From Leucobacter tardus (GTDB lineage: Bacteria > Actinomycetota > Actinomycetes > Actinomycetales > Microbacteriaceae), in contig NZ_JAGFBF010000005.1 in assembly GCF_017583045.1 (NCBI RefSeq), positions 434,001-498,000 of the forward strand: a stretch of 64,000 bases of DNA, in the 5' to 3' direction. Under the pieces are notes generated by a model. The model did not search any database, was not told the origin of the DNA, and saw only the letters and a program-made list of their open reading frames with translations. Within the stretch, counting starts at the first letter, position 1. The number at the start of each line of letters is the position of its first letter. Position numbers and translations under genes: made by a program. Of the stretch, positions 1-11,443 are shown in pieces.

Positions 1-2113
<2,113 letters not shown>

Positions 2114-3292
2114 TTACTTGGTCTCCTGGGTCGAGGTGCCTGCGGCGCGGTCGGAGACCAGCGCCCGGAAGCGGTCGAAGAGGTAGAAGGCGTCGTGCGG
2201 TCCGGCCGCCGCCTCGGGATGGTACTGGACGGAGAAGGCGGGGATGTCGAGGCATTCCAGACCCTCCACCACGTGGTCGTTCAGGCTGTAGTGGCTCACC
2301 TGCACTCGGCCGAAGCCCTCCGCGGATTCGAGCTCGCCGTCGAGCGGGGCGTCGACGGCGAAGCCGTGGTTCTGCGCCGTGATCTCGACGCGACCGGTGC
2401 GCTTGTCGAGCACCGGTTGGTTGATGCCCCGGTGACCGAACGGCAGCTTGTAGGTGCCGAACCCGAGGGCGCGGCCGAGCAGCTGGTTGCCGAAGCAGAT
2501 GCCGAAGTAGGGCACGCCGTCGCGGAGCAGCTCGCGCAGCACCTCGACCTGCGCATCGCTGGCGGCGGGGTCGCCCGGGCCGTTGGAGTAGAACAGCGCA
2601 TCGGGTGCGATCGCGCGCAGTTCGTCCGGCGAGGTCGTCGCCGGGAGGACGATGACGTCGAAGCCGTGCTCGGAGAGGTACTGGATCGTCGCCCGCTTCA
2701 CGCCCAGGTCGAGCACGGCGATCGATCCGACGCGCGGCACGCCCTCGGCCGCCGGCACGTCGTACCGCTCGGGTGTCGTCACCTCGGCGGACAGGTTCTT
2801 GCCTGCCATGCCCTCCTGGCTCGTCACGAGAGCGAGCTGCTCGTCGTCGGTGAGGTCGAGCGCCGCACCGGAGAACACCCCGGCGCGCATGGCGCCGGCC
2901 GAGCGGATGTGCCGGGTCACCGCTCGGGTGTCGATCCCCGAGATCCCGACGACGCCGTCCGCGACGAGATCGTCGTCGAGCGGACGCTGCGAACGGAAGT
3001 TGGAGACCCGACGTGCGGGGTCTCGGACGATGAATCCCGAGACCCAGATCTTGCGCGACTCCATATCGGTGTCGTTGGCACCGGTGTTTCCGATGTGGGG
3101 GGCCGTCATCAGGACGATCTGCCCGGCGTACGACGGGTCCGTGAGGGTCTCCTGGTAGCCGGTCATACCCGTCGAGAAGACGACCTCTCCGAGCGTCTGA
3201 CCGGTCGCGCCGTAGGCCTTTCCGGTGAAGCGGGTGCCGTCCTCGAGAACGAGCACGGCGGCGGGGGTCGCCGCGGTGGGTGTGGGAGTCAC
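2114..3292 (-). CDS. carA: Carbamoyl-phosphate synthase small (glutaminase) subunit
   Basis: Hydrolyses glutamine and channels ammonia to CarB. The 392-residue protein has the N-terminal CPSase small-subunit domain (VLVLEDGTRFTGKAYGATGQ near the start) and a class I glutamine amidotransferase domain with nucleophile Cys in YFGICFGNQLLG and the catalytic His-Glu in QYHPEAAAGP. The start is GTG at 3292; it overlaps the stop of the upstream PH-domain gene by 4 bases, implying translational coupling. Its stop is immediately followed by the carB ATG. Length is normal for the family. Confidence 0.97.
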   Translation of the reverse strand: MTPTPTAATPAAVLVLEDGTRFTGKAYGATGQTLGEVVFSTGMTGYQETLTDPSYAGQIVLMTAPHIGNTGANDTDMESRKIWVSGFIVRDPARRVSNFRSQRPLDDDLVADGVVGISGIDTRAVTRHIRSAGAMRAGVFSGAALDLTDDEQLALVTSQEGMAGKNLSAEVTTPERYDVPAAEGVPRVGSIAVLDLGVKRATIQYLSEHGFDVIVLPATTSPDELRAIAPDALFYSNGPGDPAASDAQVEVLRELLRDGVPYFGICFGNQLLGRALGFGTYKLPFGHRGINQPVLDKRTGRVEITAQNHGFAVDAPLDGELESAEGFGRVQVSHYSLNDHVVEGLECLDIPAFSVQYHPEAAAGPHDAFYLFDRFRALVSDRAAGTSTQETK

Positions 3293-3834
3293 GCATCCTC
3301 CTGGGTGGTGTGTGGATCGTCGGCCGGGTGCGGCCGTGGAGTGTCCGAGGTGTGGGCGGCGATCTGATCGATCGCCGTGGTGAAGGTGTGCTGGTCGGCG
3401 GAGGTCAGGGCCCGGAAGCCGGATTCGAGTTCGCGGTCCCCTGAGCGCCAGATCAGGAGGGCGAGTCCGTCGCGCTCGACGGCTTTGCCGACCCGGGCTC
3501 GCGCGGTCGCCGTGCGGATCACATCGGCGGCGGCCACGTGCACGGACGGCTCACCCGTGACGGTCACCGTGAGACCGTCGGTGCGCACCGTGACGGAGGC
3601 ATACCCGCGGTACGCGAGGCCGGGCAGCGCGATGCGCTCGAAGGGGGCGCCCGCCGGGGTCGTCGAGATGTAGCTGATCCGCGGGATCTCGGCGATCACG
3701 CGGCCGACCGGTGCCTGCTGCCCGGTCGGCACCGCACGATCGCGGCGCAGGCGCGCACGCCAGGCGAACCACATGCCCGCCAGAATGGGGAGTGCGCACA
3801 CCCCCATGATCGTCGCGAGTGCGGTGGCGTTCAT
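3289..3834 (-). CDS. Membrane-anchored PH-like domain protein of the pyrimidine operon
   Basis: A 181-residue protein of unknown biochemical role. Residues about 5-25 form one N-terminal membrane segment (ATIMGVCALPILAGMWFAW) followed by an arginine-rich stop-transfer stretch; residues about 50-150 form a beta-rich domain of bacterial PH-like type; the C-terminus is a hydrophilic tail with many His, Pro and Asp. It lies between pyrC and carA with 4-base overlaps on both sides. The M. tuberculosis pyr operon has an uncharacterised membrane or export protein (Rv1382) in the same slot, so the position is conserved in actinobacteria. No catalytic motif is visible. Its place suggests a structural or regulatory link to pyrimidine synthesis, but that is inference. 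Confidence 0.8.
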   Translation of the reverse strand: MNATALATIMGVCALPILAGMWFAWRARLRRDRAVPTGQQAPVGRVIAEIPRISYISTTPAGAPFERIALPGLAYRGYASVTVRTDGLTVTVTGEPSVHVAAADVIRTATARARVGKAVERDGLALLIWRSGDRELESGFRALTSADQHTFTTAIDQIAAHTSDTPRPHPADDPHTTQEDA

Positions 3835-5224
3835 CGGGCGCTCTCGGCGGCAGCGGCGACCTGTGCGGCGTCGACGAGCACCCCGTCATCGACGGTGAGG
3901 ATGCCGCGACGAATCGTGGTGTGGATGCGGCCGGGCAGCTCCATCCCGAGGAACGGCGAATTCGTGCTGCGTCCGTGCAGGCGCGCAAGATCGAAGACGC
4001 TCGATGCCGCGGGGTTCACGAGCACGAGATCGGCGGAGTGACCCTCGGCGAGTTCGGCGGGATGTCCGGCGAGACGGCCGATCGCGGCGGGTCGCTGCGA
4101 GAGCAGTTGCTCGACTTCGGCCCAGCTGGCGTGCCCGCCCTCGATGAGGGTGAGGATCGCGATCGGCAGTGCCGACTCGAGCCCGACCATGCCGAATGCA
4201 GCCGCATCCCACTCGCACTCCTTCGCCTCGACGGGGTGCGGCGCGTGATCCGTCGCGATGATGTCGATGACACCGTCGGAGACCGCCGCCCGCAGCGCGC
4301 GCACATCGCGGTCACTGCGGAGCGGCGGATTGACCTTGTACCGGGGGTCGTAGGTCCGTGCGAGCTCGTCGGTGAGGATGAGGTGGTGCGGCGTGACCTC
4401 GGCCGTGACCTGCACCCCCCGCGCCTTCGCCCAGCGGATGACTTCGACGGATCCGGCGGTCGAGAGATGGCAGATGTGGAGGCGCGCGCCGACGTGCTCG
4501 GCGAGCAGCACGTCGCGAGCGATGATCGACTCCTCCGCGACCGCGGGCCAGCCCTGCAGACCCAGTTCGCTCGAGAGCGCGCCCTCGTTCATCTGCGCGC
4601 CCTCGGTCAGCCGCGGATCCTGCGCGTGCTGGGCGACGACGCCGTCGAACGTCTTCACGTACTCGAGCGCACGTCGCATGAGCAGCGGGTCGTGCACGCA
4701 CTTGCCGTCATCGGAGAAGACGCGCACGGCCGCTCGGGACTGCGCCATCGCACCGATCTCGCTCAGGCGTTCGCCTGCAAGGTCTTCCGTGACCGCGCCG
4801 ATGGGCCTCACCGTCGCGTATCCCGCGGCGTCGCCGAGCGCCTGCACCTGCTCCACGACCCCGGCCGTGTCGGCGACCGGACTCGTATTCGCCATCGGGA
4901 AGACCGTGGTGAACCCGCCAGCCGCAGCCGCCCGCGTGCCGGTGAGCACCGTCTCCGACTGCTCGAATCCCGGCTCGCGCAGGTGGGTGTGCAGATCGAC
5001 CAGACCCGTCAGCGCGACGAGCCCGTCGGCCTCGATGACCCGCTCGCCCTCACGCGCATCGAGTCGCGCGCCGGGTGCGCTGCGCTCGGAGATCACGCTG
5101 CCCTCGATGCGGAGATCGACAACGGGAGCGGTCGTCACGACGGGGCCGACCCCCTGCGACCCGCGCTCCGTGAGGTCGCCCGCGAGGCGCGCACCCCGGA
5201 TCAGCAGACTCGTGACTGGAGCGT

Positions 5225-5228
<4 letters not shown>
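3831..5228 (-). CDS. pyrC: Dihydroorotase
   Basis: Converts carbamoyl-aspartate to dihydroorotate, step 3 of de novo UMP synthesis. The protein is 465 residues, a class I amidohydrolase. The metal-binding HxH lies in [14 protein letters not shown] (near residue 65), later histidines in HICHLST, and the C-terminal Asp in [10 protein letters not shown] chose the ATG at 5228 ([15 protein letters not shown]) because it overlaps the pyrB stop by 4 bases; the frame stays open upstream, but that part lies inside pyrB and does not look like dihydroorotase. It also overlaps the downstream PH-domain gene by 4 bases. Confidence 0.97.
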
Positions 5229-6761
<1,533 letters not shown>

Positions 6762-6784
6762 CTCTTAAAGAAAAGCCTCCGACG

Positions 6785-6790
6785 ATCATA
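6785..6790 (-). promoter_or_regulatory. Candidate -10 element of the pyr operon
   Basis: TATGAT on the minus strand, 55 bases upstream of the pyrR start, leaves room for a leader of about 50 nt that contains the PyrR loop. No good -35 hexamer is visible at 17 bases. nusB ends just upstream, at 6824, so read-through from efp-nusB is an alternative. Confidence 0.4.
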
Positions 6791-6823
6791 GCGCACCGTT
6801 CGAGGGTCCGCACCGATCGTCCG

Positions 6824-7240
6824 CTATGCCGCCCGGTGCTCCGCGATCCGGCCGAGGACGCCGTTCACGAACCTGCCCGAATCCTCGGTCGAGAGTTCCT
6901 TCGCCAGCTCCACGGCTTCGTCGATCGCCACCGCAGCGGGGACGTCCGCGTTGTGCAGCAGTTCCCAGCTCGCGAGCCGCAACAGGGCACGATCGATGTT
7001 CGGCATGCGCTCGAGGGTCCACCCCTGCGCGTAGGTCGTGATCAGTTCGTCGATCTCCTCGCGATGATCATCGACGCCGTCGACGATCTCGCGCGCGTAC
7101 AGCCACGAGGCCATCCGGTCGGGTTCGCCCGCGGCGCGCTGCGCCTCCGCGTGGACGACGGCGGAGAGCCGCTCGTTGCGGACGTCGGCCTGGAACAGCA
7201 TGTCCAGGGCGCGCTTCCGGGCTTTGGTGCGTGCGCTCAC
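6824..7240 (-). CDS. nusB: Transcription antitermination factor NusB
   Basis: All-helical protein that binds boxA RNA with NusE (S10) in rRNA antitermination complexes. The 138 residues begin MSARTKARKRALDMLFQADV and include the family signature IDRALLRLASWELL and VAIDEAVELAKELS near the C-terminus. It starts with GTG at 7240, eight bases after the efp stop, with GGGA as ribosome-binding site, so it is probably co-transcribed with efp, the usual actinobacterial pair. Confidence 0.96.
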   Translation of the reverse strand: MSARTKARKRALDMLFQADVRNERLSAVVHAEAQRAAGEPDRMASWLYAREIVDGVDDHREEIDELITTYAQGWTLERMPNIDRALLRLASWELLHNADVPAAVAIDEAVELAKELSTEDSGRFVNGVLGRIAEHRAA

Positions 7241-7248
7241 TCCCGCGC

Positions 7249-7812
7249 CTAGTCGTTGACGCGACCGAGGTAGTCACCCGTACGGGTGTCGACCTTGACG
7301 CGCGTGCCGGTCTCGAGGAACAGCGGCACCTGGATCTCGGCACCCGTCTCGACGGTGGCGGACTTCGTGCCTCCCGTGGAACGGTCGCCCTGCAGTCCGG
7401 GCTCGGTGTAGGTGACCTCGAGCACGACCGACGGGGGAAGCTCGACGTAGAGCGGATCCCCCTCGTGCAGGGCGATCTGCACCTGCTGGTTCTCGAGCAT
7501 GTACTTCGAGGCGTCGCCGACGACAGCTCCGGAGACGGTCAGCTGATCGTAGTCGGCCTGGTCCATGAAGACGAAGTCGTTGCCGTCCTGGTACAGGTAC
7601 TGGTAGTCGCGGCGATCCACGAGGGCGGTCTCGATCTTGGCACCCGCGTTGTAGGTCTTATCGATGATCTTGCCCGACAGCACGTTCTTCTGCTTCGTGC
7701 GCACGAACGCTCCGCCCTTGCCCGGCTTGACGTGCTGGAACTCGACCACGCTCCAGAGCTGACCGTTCTCTTTGATGACGGTGCCGTTCTTGATGTCGTT
7801 CGAGGATGCCAT
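7249..7812 (-). CDS. efp: Translation elongation factor P
   Basis: Relieves ribosome stalling at polyproline stretches by binding between the P and E sites. The 187 residues have the three-domain EF-P layout: the N-terminal KOW-like domain, then two OB folds ending in [19 protein letters not shown]. The tip of the domain I loop is KPGKGGAF with Lys32 at the position modified in other bacteria. Actinobacterial EF-P with this PGKGG loop is reported to act without lysylation; no modification gene is seen here. ATG start at 7812; followed 8 bases later by nusB. Confidence 0.97.
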   Translation of the reverse strand: MASSNDIKNGTVIKENGQLWSVVEFQHVKPGKGGAFVRTKQKNVLSGKIIDKTYNAGAKIETALVDRRDYQYLYQDGNDFVFMDQADYDQLTVSGAVVGDASKYMLENQQVQIALHEGDPLYVELPPSVVLEVTYTEPGLQGDRSTGGTKSATVETGAEIQVPLFLETGTRVKVDTRTGDYLGRVND

Positions 7813-7865
7813 GTGCCGTATGCTCTCCGGTTCAGTACGATTCGGGCGCAGGATCGCGCCAGACC

Positions 7866-7871
7866 ATTCTA
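7866..7871 (-). promoter_or_regulatory. Candidate -10 element for efp-nusB
   Basis: TAGAAT on the minus strand, 53 bases before the efp start, inside the 152-base divergent gap between efp and the thioesterase gene. It matches 5 of 6 bases of TATAAT. No clear -35 was found. Confidence 0.45.
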
Positions 7872-7952
7872 CATCCTCGCGCCCGCGCGACTTCCAGCGC
7901 GTGGGGTTGTGCCGATCCCACAGTGCGCTCGGACCGCCGTCCGCCGGGCGGC

Positions 7953-7958
7953 TAGGCT
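7953..7958 (+). promoter_or_regulatory. Candidate -10 element giving a leaderless thioesterase mRNA
   Basis: TAGGCT lies 6 bases before the ATG at 7965, so the expected transcription start coincides with the start codon. There is no Shine-Dalgarno sequence. Leaderless transcripts of this kind are common in actinobacteria. Confidence 0.45.
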
Positions 7959-7964
7959 CACCCC

Positions 7965-8531
7965 ATGCACATGCTCTTCCGCACCCTGTGGCACCTCATC
8001 CTCGTCGGACCCCGCGGTCGCCGGCTCGGTTTCGACGAGGTCTCGCGCTCGCGCTTCCGTGTGTGGCCGACGGATCTCGATGTGCTCGGTCACATGAACA
8101 ACGGGAAGTACCTGTCGATCATGGATGTGGCACGGTTCGACCTGATCCAGCGCAACGGCGTGCTCGACATCTTCAAGCGCGAGCGCTGGTACTCGGTGGT
8201 CGTGAGCCAGACCGTCTCGTATCGCAAGTCGCTGAACCCGTGGCAGCGCTTCTGGATCGAGTCGCGCATCCTCGGGTTCGACGACCGCGCCGTCTACATG
8301 GAGCAGCGCTTCGTGCGGCCGGATGGCGATCGACGACCAGAGGTGTACGCGCGGGCCGTGGTGCGCGCCAGGATCCTCCGCCGCTCGGGCGGCACGGTGC
8401 CGATGGCCGAGGTGATCGAACGGACGGGTGCAGACGCCTCGGCCCTCGCGGTGCCGCGGGAGATCCTCGACTGGGCTGAGGCGGTGCGCCTCCCGGCGAC
8501 GCGTGCCGAAGCGCTCAGCGTCTGGGAGTGA
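7965..8531 (+). CDS. Hotdog-fold acyl-CoA thioesterase family protein
   Basis: A 188-residue protein of the 4HBT-like thioesterase superfamily, closest in character to the THEM6-like group. The signature is [19 protein letters not shown] near residues 32-50, containing the conserved Asp and HMNNGKY helix start, followed by [20 protein letters not shown] and VYMEQRF. The natural acyl substrate cannot be read from the sequence. It stands alone on the plus strand between two minus-strand groups and faces the unknown gene 8544-9443 tail to tail. No signal peptide; the hydrophobic N-terminus ([11 protein letters not shown]) may associate with membrane. Confidence 0.85.
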   Translation: MHMLFRTLWHLILVGPRGRRLGFDEVSRSRFRVWPTDLDVLGHMNNGKYLSIMDVARFDLIQRNGVLDIFKRERWYSVVVSQTVSYRKSLNPWQRFWIESRILGFDDRAVYMEQRFVRPDGDRRPEVYARAVVRARILRRSGGTVPMAEVIERTGADASALAVPREILDWAEAVRLPATRAEALSVWE

Positions 8532-8543
8532 TCGACCGCACGA

Positions 8544-9443
8544 TCAGCAGTACGGCTGCCGCGCCCCCATGTGCGGCCCCTGGTTGAAGACCCCGCGAGT
8601 ACTCACCCGCACCACGCCCTCCGAGTCGTCGAAGATGTGACGCGCACCTAGCCGCCCCTCGCCGAGCGCGTTGGCGAGCCAGGTGAAGCTGTTCGCGTCC
8701 AGCGGCTCGCGCTCGCCCGCAGCCAGTCGTCCGAGCTGCAGCATGAACATTTCCGTCAATGAGACGTGGGGTCCGTGGGCGAAGCCGAGCCCGAGGAGCG
8801 GGGGCGCGTCACTCGCGGGCACGAGTCGCAGGGTCCAGACCGGCGCGCGGGTCCCGCGACCGTCCGACGCGCCCCCGACCCGGACCTCGGCCTCCATCGG
8901 AGGCTGATCGAGCAGGGCGAACTCGCGCTCGGCCTCGTGCGACAGCACGAGTCCCGCCGTGCCGCGGAACACCTCGGGGAACCGTCGGGCCGCATCGGCG
9001 AACAGCGCGCTCCACGCCGTTCTCCCCAGGCCGTACGGAGCGGGGACGGCCACGAGCGCGGGATCCTGAGCGATCCGCTCGCCGAGCCGCATGAGATCGG
9101 CGCCCGCGGCGGCGAAGGCCTCGGGCTCGGGGACTGCGATTCCCGCCCACCCCGCCACCGCGCGTGCGGCGGTGAAGCTCGCCTCCATGCTCGACCGTGC
9201 GGCATCATCGATGATCTCGGCGAATCCGGTGGCCTGGAACTCCGACGCGCGGAGTCGGGACGCACCCGCGTCGAGCCAGGCATCGATGTCGTCCGTGCGG
9301 CGATCCGACGTCCCTCCGACGGCCGGATCCGAGTCGGATGCACGTCCATGACGCGCGAGCGCCGCATCGAGACGGGCGGCGAGATCCGGGAACATCCCGC
9401 GAGCGTTGCGCAACCGATCCCCGCCGTCGTCCCAGTGCTGCAT
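8544..9443 (-). CDS. Unrecognised protein encoded beside the VWA gene
   Basis: A 299-residue protein that I do not recognise. The N-terminal 100 residues are helical, rich in Ala, Asp and Arg (FPDLAARLDAALARHG; IDAWLDAGASRLRASEF); the middle has EPEAFAAAGADLMRLGERIAQ; the C-terminal half is beta-rich (WTLRLVPASDAPPLLGLGF, VVRVSTRGVFNQGPHMGA). No signal peptide, membrane segment or known catalytic motif is seen. It follows the VWA gene on the same strand after 60 bases, so it is likely the second gene of that unit. Candidate roles are adaptor or substrate of the MoxR/VWA machine. I chose the ATG at 9443; another possible start lies 11 bases upstream in a different frame and was rejected. Confidence 0.7.
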   Translation of the reverse strand: MQHWDDGGDRLRNARGMFPDLAARLDAALARHGRASDSDPAVGGTSDRRTDDIDAWLDAGASRLRASEFQATGFAEIIDDAARSSMEASFTAARAVAGWAGIAVPEPEAFAAAGADLMRLGERIAQDPALVAVPAPYGLGRTAWSALFADAARRFPEVFRGTAGLVLSHEAEREFALLDQPPMEAEVRVGGASDGRGTRAPVWTLRLVPASDAPPLLGLGFAHGPHVSLTEMFMLQLGRLAAGEREPLDANSFTWLANALGEGRLGARHIFDDSEGVVRVSTRGVFNQGPHMGARQPYC

Positions 9444-9503
9444 GCCCCGATCATCCCACGCGAACCGGCGATCTCGTGCCGGGTCGCGCGTGTCGCAGGC
9501 CGT

Positions 9504-11375
9504 TCAGTCGACGCGCAGGCCGCTCACGCTCCGCTCGATCAGCGACTGCACCGCGGCGGGCAGCTCTCCGGCGTCTGCCACGCCGATGCTCGTCGGCGCG
9601 TACCGGCGCACCAGCTCGTCGGCCGCGATGCCGATGCCGAACACCTCGATGCCTGCGGCGCGCAGCGCACGGATCCGCTCGTCCGCGGCCCCGGGGTCGT
9701 TCGAGTCGCCGTCGCTCACGACGATGACAATACGCCGTCGGGCGATGCCGTCGCCCGCCTCGCCCGAGCCCGGTGGATGCGTCTCCGGAGAGCCGGCGTC
9801 GATCCCGAACAGGCGTCCGGCCAGCAGCAGCGCGGCGGCATCATTCGTCCCTCCCGCCGGGCTCCGGATCTCGGCCTGGAGTGCGAGGCGGGCCTGATCG
9901 GTGAGCGCTCCGGCCAGCGGCTTCACCAGAAGCGCGATCGCATCGAACGCGATCAGAGCGGTGCGGATCCCGAGTTCGAGCGACTCCCCCGCGGTTCGCT
10001 CGGCGTGCTCGATGTCGCGCTGGGCCCCCGCCAGACCCTCGAGCATGATGAGCGCGGCGTCCGCGGCCGCCTCCGCCGGGCGGCCCCACATCGAACCCGA
10101 ACGATCGACGGCGAGCACGTAGTCGGTGTTGCCGGGGCGTTCGGTGCGCCTGGGCACCCGGGATCGTCGCCGGAACGCCGCGGGCCGGGGGGCACCGGCA
10201 CGCACCTCGGCCACGGCACGGGCGAGCGCTTCCGTGTGCAGCTCCTCCCCGTCGGCGTCCGGGTTCCGACTCGCCGCGCGCCGCGGCGCCGTGCGTTCGG
10301 CGATCACGTCCTGCCACACCGCCCGCATCCGGTCGATCGCCTCCGACCGATCGACCGTGCGTCGCCGGTACTCCGCGAGCGCGATCGCGTCACGACCCGT
10401 GCCTCCCGCAACGCGATCGGCATCGCCCGCCTCCGCCTCGAGCTGCGTCGCGTCGGCGAGCACCGCCGACACGAGGGCCCCGTGAGCGGGAATCGGCGTG
10501 GCGAGCACGCGGTCCAGGAAGCCGGAGTGCGCGGCCGCGAACAGGTTCTCGGGCACGGTGCTCGACGCGGAATCGCCCGCATCCGGCACCGCATCCTCAT
10601 CGGGTTCCTCGGACTCGTCGGTCGCGTCGGCGCCCGTTCCGAGTGGTGCGGCGGAAGTGTCCAGCGGATCATCCGCTGCGGGATCCGTCTCCCCGCCCGC
10701 TACGGCGAGACCAGTATCGTGCTGATCGAGCTCGAGAAGCCGCCGGTACGGTTCGAGCGTGAGGGCGAGACCGCGTTCGAGCCGCTGCAGCGAGGACCGG
10801 CCGGATCGCGGCGCCACCGCGACACGGAGCACCTCCCCCGCCCGTGCCGCATCGCCCGGGCCGAACGCGGTGTCGGCGACGGCCTGCACCTCAGGGGCGA
10901 CCCGCGGGCGGCCATCAGGCGCGAGCTGCAGGGTCAGCACGAGCACCACCCACTGCAGATGCCTCGGCCACGATCGGACATCGGGCGGCACGCTCCGACG
11001 CACCGCCGCCGCGACGCTCCCGTGGACCGCTGGCAGCGCGGTGAGCAGGCCGCTCGCCGCCTGCATCCGATCGAGCGCGGCGAGCAGGGGTTCGAGCTCC
11101 GGGTGCGCCGCGGCGATCGAACGCCGCCTGCGGACGCGGATCGGATCGATCCTCGCCTCACGGACCACCCCCCAGAGCTCGAGCAGTGCGAGCGCCTCGG
11201 CTTCGGCGTCCGGATGACCCCGCGCGGCGAAGTACCCCAGGCCCACCTCGATCGTGCCGTCGTCGACGCGCCACTCCTCGCCGTCGTCGACGATCACTCG
11301 CGCCCCGAGCACACGCCCGGCTGCTTCGAAGCGCGATCTCAATGATGCGCGTCGCTCCGCGGACGACTCACCCAT
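9504..11375 (-). CDS. VWA-domain protein paired with a MoxR-type ATPase
   Basis: A 623-residue cytoplasmic protein. The C-terminal 200 residues form a von Willebrand factor A domain with a complete metal-ion-dependent adhesion site: DRSGS in YVLAVDRSGSMWGRP, the conserved Thr in SPAGGTNDAAALL, and the Asp in IVVSDGDSNDPG. The N-terminal two thirds are mostly helical, interrupted by an acidic low-complexity linker around residue 240-275 (DESEEPDEDAVPDAGD). VWA proteins of this kind usually act as the client-binding partner of MoxR AAA+ ATPases, and such an ATPase is encoded divergently 68 bases away. Start ATG at 11375. Exact function unknown. Confidence 0.88.
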   Translation of the reverse strand: MGESSAERRASLRSRFEAAGRVLGARVIVDDGEEWRVDDGTIEVGLGYFAARGHPDAEAEALALLELWGVVREARIDPIRVRRRRSIAAAHPELEPLLAALDRMQAASGLLTALPAVHGSVAAAVRRSVPPDVRSWPRHLQWVVLVLTLQLAPDGRPRVAPEVQAVADTAFGPGDAARAGEVLRVAVAPRSGRSSLQRLERGLALTLEPYRRLLELDQHDTGLAVAGGETDPAADDPLDTSAAPLGTGADATDESEEPDEDAVPDAGDSASSTVPENLFAAAHSGFLDRVLATPIPAHGALVSAVLADATQLEAEAGDADRVAGGTGRDAIALAEYRRRTVDRSEAIDRMRAVWQDVIAERTAPRRAASRNPDADGEELHTEALARAVAEVRAGAPRPAAFRRRSRVPRRTERPGNTDYVLAVDRSGSMWGRPAEAAADAALIMLEGLAGAQRDIEHAERTAGESLELGIRTALIAFDAIALLVKPLAGALTDQARLALQAEIRSPAGGTNDAAALLLAGRLFGIDAGSPETHPPGSGEAGDGIARRRIVIVVSDGDSNDPGAADERIRALRAAGIEVFGIGIAADELVRRYAPTSIGVADAGELPAAVQSLIERSVSGLRVD

Positions 11376-11389
11376 GCGCCCACCCTACC

Positions 11390-11419
11390 GGCGCGTCACG
11401 CCGACGTCCCTGACGCGCC
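11390..11419. repeat. Perfect 9-bp inverted repeat in the MoxR/VWA divergent promoter region
   Basis: Left arm GGCGCGTCA (11390-11398) and right arm TGACGCGCC (11411-11419) are perfect reverse complements separated by 12 bases; the half-site centres are 21 bp apart, about two helical turns. The whole intergenic region is only 68 bases, so the repeat sits where both divergent promoters must be. It looks like an operator for a dimeric regulator, with no regulator gene next to it. A hairpin function is less likely because of the large loop. Confidence 0.6.
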
Positions 11420-11443
11420 TCATCGGCCTGATAGCGTGACGAC

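Noticed and set aside
8766-11345. 859-residue plus-strand open frame opposite the VWA and unknown genes
   Set aside because: Composition is that of a reverse-strand shadow (Arg, His, Gly runs); the opposite strand holds a clear VWA MIDAS motif.
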